DNA of 12,136 nt from Clostridium sp. CAG:793 (lineage in GTDB: Bacteria > Bacillota > Clostridia > TANB77 > CAG-508): contig HF993623.1 in assembly GCA_000433915.1 (NCBI GenBank), positions 1-12,136 of the forward strand, given 5' to 3'. Each line of letters begins with the position of its first letter. The first letter of the stretch is position 1. Under the pieces are notes generated by a model. The model was not told the DNA's origin and ran no database searches. It saw only the letters and a list, made by a program, of their open reading frames with translations. Shown piece by piece: positions 6,599 through 12,136 of this stretch. The translations under genes and the position numbers were made by a program.

Positions 6599-7894
6599 GT
6601 GAAAGAAACAACTGAAACATTTAGAACTGAAAAGCAAACAAAAAAAGCAAGTAAAAAGCTTAATAAAGCAAAAGTTTTATTGGGCTCAGTTGTTGTTGTA
6701 GTAATTTTAGCATATTTACTAAATTCTATAATTAATTTAATAAAAAATCCAACAGATACATTTATTGTAAGAGAGGGAAAAATATCTAAAGAAGAAGCGG
6801 CTATTGGTTATATTATTAGAGAAGAAACTGTAGTTAAAGGCGAAAACTACAAAAATGGAATGGAACAAATTATTGATGAAGGAAGTAGAGTTGCCAAAGG
6901 AGAATCAATTTTTAGATATTATTCAAGTGGTGAGAATTCTCTAAAAGAAAAGATAAAGGCACTAGATATAAAGATACAAGAAACTATTGAAAATAATAAT
7001 AGTAATGAGTTGGTATTGGCAGATACACGTTTGTTAGATAGTCAAATTGATCAAGCTTTAAGCGATATTAATACATTAAATAATATTCAAAAGATACAAG
7101 AAACTAAGAAAAAGTTAAATACATATATAAGCAAAAAGGCTAGAATTGCAGGAGAAAATAGTCCAAGTGGTTCATATTTACGAAAATTGATAGATGAAAG
7201 AAGCAAATATGAAAATGAATTAAATAATGGTTCAGAATATGTAACAGCTCCTGTAAGTGGTATGGTATCATATAGAGTAGATGGACTTGAAAAAACACTA
7301 ACGACAAATGATTTTTCGAAATATAATAAAGAATTTTTAAACAATCTGAATTTGAAAACAGGACAAATAATATCAACAAATAGTGAAACAGGAAAGATAA
7401 TAAACAATTTTAAATGTTATATTGCATGTACTAGTAAATCAGAAGAAGCTAAAAAAGCAGAAGTAGGAGATAAGATTAAAATTACTCTTCCAAGTACTAA
7501 AAATGTAGATGCTAAAATTGAATATATAATTAAAGAAAATGATGATGAAGTTACATTAGTATTAAGCTTTAGTGAGGGAATAGATGAATTGCTAATGTAT
7601 AGAAAAATCTCATTTGATATAATTTGGTGGGATCAATCGGGATATAAAGTTGCAAATACGGCAATAATAGAAGATAATGGACTAAATTATGTAATAAGAA
7701 CAAAAGCTGGATATTTAGAAAGAGTGTTAGTAAAGGTTAAAAAAAGAGGAGAAGATTATTCAATAGTAAGTAATTATAGTACATCAGAAATCAAAGAATT
7801 GGAAAATGTAAATAAAAATGCTAGGACATCTATTATATTGTATGACGAATTAATTTTAAATCCTAAAGAAGGTCAAATTAATGAAACAAAATAA
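6599..7894 (+). CDS. HlyD-like membrane-anchored protein, GTG start
   Basis: A 431-residue protein with a basic cytoplasmic N-terminus (1-25), one membrane helix (about 26-46) and an extracytoplasmic HlyD/membrane-fusion-like region. The two half-motifs of a barrel-sandwich domain are visible at about 68-106 (IGYIIREETVV...GSRVAKGESIF) and 213-230 (YVTAPVSGMVSYRVDG), flanking a helical hairpin (112-208). A beta-barrel-like region follows (about 270-345). The start is GTG two bases after the miaA stop, with AGAAAGGA upstream. No ABC or RND partner is nearby. Proteins of this type often sit just upstream of sepF in Clostridia, so a role in envelope or division rather than classical efflux is plausible but unproven. 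Confidence 0.8.
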   Translation: MKETTETFRTEKQTKKASKKLNKAKVLLGSVVVVVILAYLLNSIINLIKNPTDTFIVREGKISKEEAAIGYIIREETVVKGENYKNGMEQIIDEGSRVAKGESIFRYYSSGENSLKEKIKALDIKIQETIENNNSNELVLADTRLLDSQIDQALSDINTLNNIQKIQETKKKLNTYISKKARIAGENSPSGSYLRKLIDERSKYENELNNGSEYVTAPVSGMVSYRVDGLEKTLTTNDFSKYNKEFLNNLNLKTGQIISTNSETGKIINNFKCYIACTSKSEEAKKAEVGDKIKITLPSTKNVDAKIEYIIKENDDEVTLVLSFSEGIDELLMYRKISFDIIWWDQSGYKVANTAIIEDNGLNYVIRTKAGYLERVLVKVKKRGEDYSIVSNYSTSEIKELENVNKNARTSIILYDELILNPKEGQINETK

Positions 7895-8023
7895 AAAATA
7901 AATCGACAAAAGGTGCTATATTTAAACTAAAAAAGACAATAAATATTACCCAAAAGCAAACAAACACATATTACAAAAAAATTACAAAAACATTAAATTA
8001 CAATTACAAGTTAAATAAAAGTA

Positions 8024-8052
8024 TTGACAATGCTTGAAAAAAGATAGATACT
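8024..8052 (+). promoter_or_regulatory. Predicted sigma-A promoter for sepF-divIVA
   Basis: A perfect -35 box TTGACA (8024-8029) is followed by a 17-base spacer and GATACT (8047-8052, four of six matches to TATAAT). This gives an mRNA leader of roughly 45-50 bases before sepF. The 129 bases between the HlyD-like gene and this promoter show no clear terminator, so read-through from the mutL operon is possible. Confidence 0.65.
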
Positions 8053-8105
8053 AAAAACAATCGTACAAGAATAACGAATGAGAAATATTAGGAGGTTATT
8101 ATCAA

Positions 8106-8570
8106 ATGGCAAACGTAGTGAACAAATTGTGGAACATGATAAACATGAACACAGCCGAAGATGTTGCAGATGAGGACTATGAAGAAGGAACTGACTATAA
8201 TGAAGAAGAGGATCAAGAGGTAGAAGAGCCAAGAGGTCTATTCGGAGGAAGAAAATCAGGAAGAGTTGTAAATATGCAACAATCTGTAAAGATGGTTATT
8301 ACTCAACCAACAACATTTGAACAAGCAGAGGAAATCTGTGATTTATTAAAAGAGAAAAAATCAGTTATTATAAATCTAGAATATGTAAATAAAGATGTAG
8401 CTAGAAGAATAATTGATGTTGTTAGTGGAGCAGTTCATGCATTAGAAGGACATATGCAAAAAATATCTAATTCAATATTTTTAATTGCACCATATAACTA
8501 TGATATAGCAACAGATAGTAAGGAAGATGTAAAAAGTAAACTTCCAGTATCTTGGCTAAAAAATAACTAA
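8106..8570 (+). CDS. sepF: Cell division protein SepF
   Basis: A 154-residue SepF, the usual length. It binds the FtsZ tail and anchors FtsZ to the membrane at the division septum. An amphipathic N-terminal helix (MANVVNKLWNMI, 1-12) fits the known membrane-targeting segment. An acidic, disordered linker follows (18-42), then the conserved core from about 55 to 135 with MVITQPTTFEQAEEICDLL, VIINLEYVNKDVARRIIDVVSGAVHALEG and IFLIAP. Gly108 and Gly115 sit at positions typical of the dimerising core. A strong AGGAGG (8090-8095) lies ten bases before the ATG. It is in tandem with divIVA, as in many Gram-positives; the YggS-type gene often found upstream is absent. Confidence 0.96.
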   Translation: MANVVNKLWNMINMNTAEDVADEDYEEGTDYNEEEDQEVEEPRGLFGGRKSGRVVNMQQSVKMVITQPTTFEQAEEICDLLKEKKSVIINLEYVNKDVARRIIDVVSGAVHALEGHMQKISNSIFLIAPYNYDIATDSKEDVKSKLPVSWLKNN

Positions 8571-8629
8571 TGAGAATTTTCTATTAAACGCAAAAGAGTA
8601 ATAATATAAGTTTTAGAAAGGATATTGAA

Positions 8630-9082
8630 ATGATAACACCATTAGAAATAGAAAATAAGAAATTTTCTAAAAAAACATTAAATGGATATGACCCAGAAGA
8701 AGTAGATGATTTTTTAGATGAATTAACAAAAGATTACGAATCATTATATAAGCAAATAGCAGATTATAAAAATCAAGTTGATGAATATAAATCTAAATTA
8801 GAACATTATACTCAAATTGAATCAACATTACAAAGTACATTACTTATGGCTCAATCTGCGTCTGAAGAAGTAAAGAACGCTGCTCAGAAACAAGCTGAAC
8901 AAATAATAAAAGAAGCAGAAGGCAAGGCTAGAGAAGCCACAATGGGACTAGAGCAATCTATTTCAGAAAAGAAGAAAGAATTAGAAGATACTCAAAAACA
9001 ATTTGATGTTTATAAAGCAAAAATGGAATCATTGCTAATATCACAACTAGAATTATTAAAAGAAATAAATAAAGAAAACTAA
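8630..9082 (+). CDS. divIVA: DivIVA family protein
   Basis: A 150-residue DivIVA, which recognises curved membrane and organises pole and septum proteins. The conserved N-terminal lipid-binding segment is clear: ITPLEIENKKFSKKTLNGYDPEEVDDFLDEL (2-32), with Gly19-Tyr20-Asp21. The membrane-inserting Phe17 of the Bacillus protein is Leu17 here and Arg18 is Asn18, conservative for a hydrophobic tip but less basic. A coiled coil runs over most of the rest (about 34-145), with a Gln/Ala/Glu-rich second half. The ribosome binding site is AGAAAGGA at 8615-8622. It lies 59 bases after sepF, shares its promoter and is followed by a strong terminator. Confidence 0.95.
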   Translation: MITPLEIENKKFSKKTLNGYDPEEVDDFLDELTKDYESLYKQIADYKNQVDEYKSKLEHYTQIESTLQSTLLMAQSASEEVKNAAQKQAEQIIKEAEGKAREATMGLEQSISEKKKELEDTQKQFDVYKAKMESLLISQLELLKEINKEN

Positions 9083-9178
9083 ACTCATAATAGCAGAAAA
9101 TAACCTAATAATACGTAGAATATATAGAAAAAAGCTAAGAAGAGATATGAATAAATTACAATTTTGTAATAAAAAACT

Positions 9179-9220
9179 AGAGATAAATGCAAAAAATAGC
9201 ATTTATCTCTTTATTTTATC
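9179..9220 (+). terminator. Rho-independent terminator after divIVA
   Basis: A perfect 12-bp stem, AGAGATAAATGC (9179-9190) with GCATTTATCTCT (9199-9210), has an 8-base A-rich loop and is followed by TTATTTTAT. It closes the sepF-divIVA unit and separates it from the rsmD promoter. Confidence 0.88.
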
Positions 9221-9287
9221 TATAAAGTGTGCTAAAATAGGTGTATTACATACATATTAAAGAAATATTACAATTTAATGAATAATC

Positions 9288-9315
9288 TTGACAAGGAGCA
9301 AAATAACGATAAAAT
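9288..9315 (+). promoter_or_regulatory. Predicted rsmD promoter, giving a near-leaderless transcript
   Basis: A perfect TTGACA (9288-9293), a 16-base spacer and TAAAAT (9310-9315). The rsmD ATG begins only seven bases after the -10 box, so transcription should start at or next to the start codon. An AAGGAG inside the spacer (9293-9298) would not be in that mRNA. Confidence 0.65.
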
Positions 9316-9321
9316 AGGGAT

Positions 9322-9879
9322 ATGAGAGTAATCAGTGGAAAAGCTAGAGGAACAAAGCTAAGTTCAATAGAAAGTTTATCAACAAGGCCAACTCTAGATC
9401 GCGTCAAAGAATCATTATTTAATATAATACAAAATAATTTAAAAGGTGCAGTTGTACTTGATTTGTTTGCAGGGAGTGGACAACTTGGGATAGAAGCATT
9501 AAGCAGAGATGCTGACAAAGCATATTTATGTGATATAAATCGAGATGCTGTTAAAATGATAAAACAGAATTTAGAAAAAACAAAATTAAAAGATAAAGCA
9601 GTTGTAATAAATGAAGATTATAAGAAAGCTCTTAGAACATTAAACACAAATGAAAAATTTGATATTATATTTATAGATCCACCATATAAAGAAGACATTG
9701 CAGTGGATAGTATAATAGATATCATCCATGAATCTAGGTTAAAAGAAAATGGAATCATGATAATTGAAACCGATGAAATAGAAAGAGATTTAAGAGAAAT
9801 AAACAAAATAGAAAATATAAAAATTATAGACCAAAGGAAATATGGCAGAGCAAGTTTAATTTTTATAAAAGAGGCATAA
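9322..9879 (+). CDS. rsmD: 16S rRNA (guanine(966)-N(2))-methyltransferase RsmD
   Basis: A 185-residue RsmD, full length for the family, which methylates G966 of 16S rRNA in the 30S subunit using S-adenosylmethionine. It starts with the family signature MRVISGKARGTKL and has RPTLDRVKESLFNI (22-35), the SAM-binding DLFAGSGQLGIEALSR (47-62) and the catalytic DPPY (119-122). An in-frame TAA at 9310-9312 rules out any earlier start, and the family alignment supports this ATG. Only AGGG, two bases before the ATG, resembles a ribosome binding site, unlike the strong sites of the neighbours. The coaD gene often found next to rsmD is not here; a coiled-coil gene follows. Confidence 0.96.
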   Translation: MRVISGKARGTKLSSIESLSTRPTLDRVKESLFNIIQNNLKGAVVLDLFAGSGQLGIEALSRDADKAYLCDINRDAVKMIKQNLEKTKLKDKAVVINEDYKKALRTLNTNEKFDIIFIDPPYKEDIAVDSIIDIIHESRLKENGIMIIETDEIERDLREINKIENIKIIDQRKYGRASLIFIKEA

Positions 9880-9923
9880 TGAAGTAAACGACCTCTTGAA
9901 ATTGAAAGGAAAGAAAATTAGTT

Positions 9924-10361
9924 ATGGAAATTTTTACATTATTAGAAACATTAGAAGATTTAATCGAAAATAGCAAAAAAGTACCATTATCAGAAAAGTG
10001 TATAATTGATCAAGAGGAAGTATTAGATTTAATAAAAGAGATTCGCTTAAAATTGCCAGATGAATTAAAACAAGCAAAATGGGTTAAAGAAGAAAGAGAA
10101 AGAATTTTAGCAGAAGCTAAAAAAGAAGCAGATGATGTTGTAAAAGAAGCAGAGAATAGAATAATATCAATGATTGATGAACATGAGATAACCAAAAAAG
10201 CGTATGAACAAAAAAATCAAATAATGTCAGCTGCAAATGAAAATGCAAGACAAATCACACAAGGTGCACGCGAATATGCTGATGGAATTCTTCAATCATT
10301 ATCAAAATCATTAGAATCAACATTAAAAGAGATTGAACAAAATAGAAAAGAATTAAAATAA
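9924..10361 (+). CDS. Clostridia coiled-coil protein (often labelled ATPase/F0-b-like)
   Basis: A 145-residue soluble protein that matches a family I recall next to rsmD/coaD in Clostridia and usually annotated loosely as ATPase or V-type ATPase subunit H-like. It has a conserved N-terminal segment (MEIFTLLETLEDLIENSKKVP) and a block from about 29 to 55 ending in LPDELKQAKWVKEER. A long alanine- and charge-rich coiled coil (about 55-142) carries the DEHEITKKAYEQ and GAREYADGIL motifs. There is no nucleotide-binding motif, so ATPase is a misnomer. Function is unknown. The ribosome binding site AAAGGA (9905-9910) is about 13 bases from the ATG, longer than usual. It is co-transcribed with rsmD. 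Confidence 0.85.
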   Translation: MEIFTLLETLEDLIENSKKVPLSEKCIIDQEEVLDLIKEIRLKLPDELKQAKWVKEERERILAEAKKEADDVVKEAENRIISMIDEHEITKKAYEQKNQIMSAANENARQITQGAREYADGILQSLSKSLESTLKEIEQNRKELK

Positions 10362-10406
10362 AAAGTTATTATATTAAGTTACTTAATATAGTAGCTTTAT
10401 TTTTTT
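10362..10406 (+). terminator. Rho-independent terminator after the rsmD operon
   Basis: Two 17-base arms (10362-10378 and 10382-10398) pair fully if two G-U wobbles are allowed. They have a tight loop and are followed by seven T bases (10400-10406). This separates the rsmD unit from the prepilin-like gene. Confidence 0.88.
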
Positions 10407-10468
10407 CTCCAAATAATCAAATTATGATATAACAATTTGTTTTAAAACATAACTAAAAAAATACCGTA

Positions 10469-10483
10469 TGATAAAATTTTATC
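10469..10483 (+). promoter_or_regulatory. Extended -10 promoter overlapping a palindrome
   Basis: TGATAAAAT (10469-10477) is an extended -10 element without a good -35 box. It overlaps the perfect 14-bp palindrome GATAAAATTTTATC (10470-10483), which could be an operator or chance in AT-rich DNA. It is the best promoter candidate for the prepilin-like gene. Confidence 0.45.
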
Positions 10484-10520
10484 GAATTCAATCAAAGGAT
10501 GAAGTTAACATCAAAAAATC

Positions 10521-10528
10521 AAAGGAGG
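10521..10528 (+). promoter_or_regulatory. Ribosome binding site that sets the prepilin-like start
   Basis: AAAGGAGG lies 12 bases before the ATG at 10541. An in-frame ATG at 10499 would add 14 residues, but its only AAAGG abuts the start codon with no spacing, so 10541 is preferred. Confidence 0.7.
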
Positions 10529-10540
10529 AAAGTTTTAAAG

Positions 10541-12136
10541 ATGGAAAGGACTGAAGAAAAAACTTTAAAAACTCAAGCTAAGTTAGGTCAAGAAAACGCA
10601 ATAACTTTAATAGCATTAGTTGTAACAATAGTAATTCTATTAATCTTAGCAGGTGTGACTATAACAATGACTTTGGGTGAAAATGGCTTGTTTAGAAAAG
10701 CACAAGAGGCAAGTGCTGCGTATAAAAAAGCGGAAGAAGATGATTCTGCATGGATGGATAAAGTTGCAGATATGTTTGACAGAGAAACTGGCGGAGGAGA
10801 TTACTATTCAGATACAAAGAAAGTAAATGCTCCAAAATTATCACAAGGAATGATACCTATAAAATATGTATCAGGTAATTGGGTAATTACAACAGAAGAT
10901 GATGCAGATTGGTATAATTATGTTAATTCGGATGGTACAGCTGGATTCAAATGGGCAAATGTAATGCTAAGTGATGGAAAATACAAAGTAAGTTCAGCAA
11001 ACTATACAACAGATGGAACAACAACTGTTGCAGAAGCTGATTTAGGAAGTATGTTTGTATGGATTCCAAGATATGCATATAGCATTAATTCATACCATAC
11101 ATCAGCAGATGGTGAAGGAACAACACAAAATATAACAAATGTAGTATTCTTAAAAGGTGTATCTAACAGAGATTCAAATGGAACAGAATATTATGCAAGT
11201 TATAATCCTGATAGTGTAACAACAGGAGGTAAGACTCCAACAATAGTACATCCAGCATTTAACTTTGGTGGAAAAGCACTAAGTGGAATCTGGGTAGCTA
11301 AGTTTGAAGCTGGTATGGCAGAAACATTATCAACAAGTACAAATAATGATGGAAATAAAACAGTAAAAGTAGTGCCAAATGCTGAAACTTGGAGATATAT
11401 ACAAGTTGGTAATTGCTTTAAAGCAAGCTTAAAAATGCAAGTAAGTGGCAACCCTTATGGCATATCAGGAGCTGATAGCCATTTAATGAAAAATTCAGAA
11501 TGGGGAGCTGTAGCATATTTTGCAGCATCACAATATGGCAAAACACCAACAATAAATAGTTTATATGAATATGATAATTCTTCTAATGTATATCATGAAT
11601 ATGCTGGAGGAAAAGATTATAAAACTAATGTATCACAAAGTACAACTGGAAATGTAACTGGTATATATGACTTAAATGGTGGTGCTTGGGAATATGTAGC
11701 AGCATATTATGATAATGGAAATAGTAATTTGAGTAGTCAAGGACGAGAATGTTTCTCAAATAATAAATTAAAATCAGAATATGCAAAATATTGGGACAAA
11801 TATGAAGTTGGAAATGATGAGAAGACTATATATGGACCAGATAATTCGAAGTTATGGGACTTAGATAATAATGATACTTCAAAGATTACTGCTACAAATG
11901 AGATAAGAAAGAGAATTACAACTGAAAGATATAATTTAATGAAGTCAATTATGGGTGATGCAATGTATGAAGTAATTAATACATACTCATATTATGGAAA
12001 GAAAGCAAATGGTGACCGTGATTGGCTTATAGATACGACAGCAACAGGAGCTCAATATGGTAAATGCTATTATAATGGCGACTATGCACTAATCGGTAAT
12101 TGCGCTCTACCTTTCTTGAAGCGCGGTGGTAATTGG
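10541..12136 (+). CDS. Prepilin-like protein with C-type-lectin/FGE-like domain; candidate DGR variable protein (3' partial)
   Basis: An uninterrupted frame of 532 codons runs off the right edge. Residues 1-20 are polar and basic. Residues 21-43 (ITLIALVVTIVILLILAGVTI...) are a type IV prepilin-like hydrophobic helix, followed by GENGLFRKAQEA as in Clostridia pseudopilins; the residue before ITLIA is Ala20, not the usual Gly. The long extracytoplasmic part has MFVWIPRYAYSI (171-182), HPAFNFGGKALSGIWVAKFEAG (237-258), YDLNGGAWEYVA (376-387) and a final RGGNW (528-532). These match the C-type-lectin/FGE-sulfatase fold, whose hallmarks include GNVWEW and RGGSW. In DGR target proteins the variable region lies at this C-terminal RGG.W segment. 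The call of a DGR target is inference from fold, position and codon pattern; the reverse transcriptase and template repeat are outside the window. It has its own promoter and a preceding terminator. Confidence 0.88.
   Translation, partial: MERTEEKTLKTQAKLGQENAITLIALVVTIVILLILAGVTITMTLGENGLFRKAQEASAAYKKAEEDDSAWMDKVADMFDRETGGGDYYSDTKKVNAPKLSQGMIPIKYVSGNWVITTEDDADWYNYVNSDGTAGFKWANVMLSDGKYKVSSANYTTDGTTTVAEADLGSMFVWIPRYAYSINSYHTSADGEGTTQNITNVVFLKGVSNRDSNGTEYYASYNPDSVTTGGKTPTIVHPAFNFGGKALSGIWVAKFEAGMAETLSTSTNNDGNKTVKVVPNAETWRYIQVGNCFKASLKMQVSGNPYGISGADSHLMKNSEWGAVAYFAASQYGKTPTINSLYEYDNSSNVYHEYAGGKDYKTNVSQSTTGNVTGIYDLNGGAWEYVAAYYDNGNSNLSSQGRECFSNNKLKSEYAKYWDKYEVGNDEKTIYGPDNSKLWDLDNNDTSKITATNEIRKRITTERYNLMKSIMGDAMYEVINTYSYYGKKANGDRDWLIDTTATGAQYGKCYYNGDYALIGNCALPFLKRGGNW
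12065..12136 (+). other. Candidate DGR variable region, 5' part (cut by window edge)
   Basis: The last 24 codons are richer in G and C than the rest of the gene. Many are NNC or NNT codons that could come from AAC or AAT by change at A only: TGC, TAT, AAT, GGC, GAC, TAT, then GGT, AAT, TGC. These are followed by an invariant-looking PFLKRGGNW block using CGC, which is otherwise rare here. The encoded stretch mixes Cys, Tyr, Asn, Gly and Asp. This fits adenine-directed mutagenesis, but no template copy is in the window to prove it. Confidence 0.5.

Noticed and set aside
2676..7407. Several minus-strand ORFs antisense to mutL, miaA and the HlyD-like gene
   Set aside because: They mirror strongly conserved plus-strand genes and lack ribosome binding sites and recognisable families, so they are frame shadows.
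18..9166. Identical 16-mer ATAAATTACAATTTTG at 18-33 and 9151-9166
   Set aside because: In DNA this AT-rich a match of this length can occur by chance, and the surrounding bases do not align.
9874..9896. Small inverted repeat AAGAGG/CCTCTT at the end of rsmD
   Set aside because: It has only six pairs, a long loop and no T run, so it is not a credible terminator. The next gene is likely co-transcribed.
9924..10361. Calling the coiled-coil protein an ATPase or ATP synthase subunit b
   Set aside because: It has no Walker motifs and no membrane helix. The usual database label seems to rest on coiled-coil similarity only.
10499..10540. Upstream in-frame ATG giving a 14-residue longer prepilin-like protein
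   Set aside because: Its AAAGG abuts the start codon, while the strong AAAGGAGG inside this stretch points to the ATG at 10541. It also adds a basic extension unusual for this type of leader.
10541..12136. Annotation as a true formylglycine-generating (sulfatase-modifying) enzyme
   Set aside because: Only the fold hallmarks are visible. The prepilin-like anchor and divergent core do not suggest catalysis, and the active-site cysteine pair cannot be placed in the truncated sequence.

Overview
The window is strongly AT-rich, with almost all genes on the plus strand, consensus-like Shine-Dalgarno sites (AGGAGG, AAGGAG), T-tailed hairpin terminators and Gram-positive division genes (sepF, divIVA). 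Together these suggest a low-GC Clostridia-type Firmicute, probably an uncultured gut-associated lineage. The phylum is well supported; the finer placement is inference. I saw no rRNA, tRNA, CRISPR array, insertion sequence or origin, and no gene-free stretch exceeds about 240 bases.

Region 1 (1-1942) holds small accessory genes: an unknown four-helix membrane protein, a YbaK-type Cys-tRNA(Pro) deacylase with its own promoter, a DUF4186 gene joined to it by a one-base overlap, and a membrane-anchored DUF3221-like protein. Region 2 (1943-2637) holds two hairpins followed by two tiny minus-strand genes, each with a strong ribosome binding site. They encode Cys/Gly-rich hydrophobic micropeptides of 34 and 42 residues. 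The upstream one diverges from mutL.

Region 3 (2638-7894) is a tight operon from a clear extended -10 promoter: mutL, a small membrane protein, miaA and a HlyD-like protein. MutL keeps its ATPase motifs and a clamp-binding motif. It has a very long charged linker and has lost most of the metal-ligand motifs of the endonuclease domain. Region 4 (8024-9220) is a cell-division unit, sepF-divIVA, with a TTGACA promoter and a strong terminator. Region 5 (9288-10406) is rsmD plus a Clostridia-typical coiled-coil protein, with a terminator. The rsmD promoter lies so close to the ATG that the message may be leaderless.

Region 6 (10407-12136) is the most interesting part. An ORF open to the right edge has a type IV prepilin-like N-terminus fused to a C-type-lectin/FGE-sulfatase-like domain, and it ends in RGGNW. 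That layout, with a local change in codon composition over the last ~70 bases, matches the variable protein of a diversity-generating retroelement (DGR), cut inside its variable region. The template repeat and reverse transcriptase, if present, would lie beyond the window.
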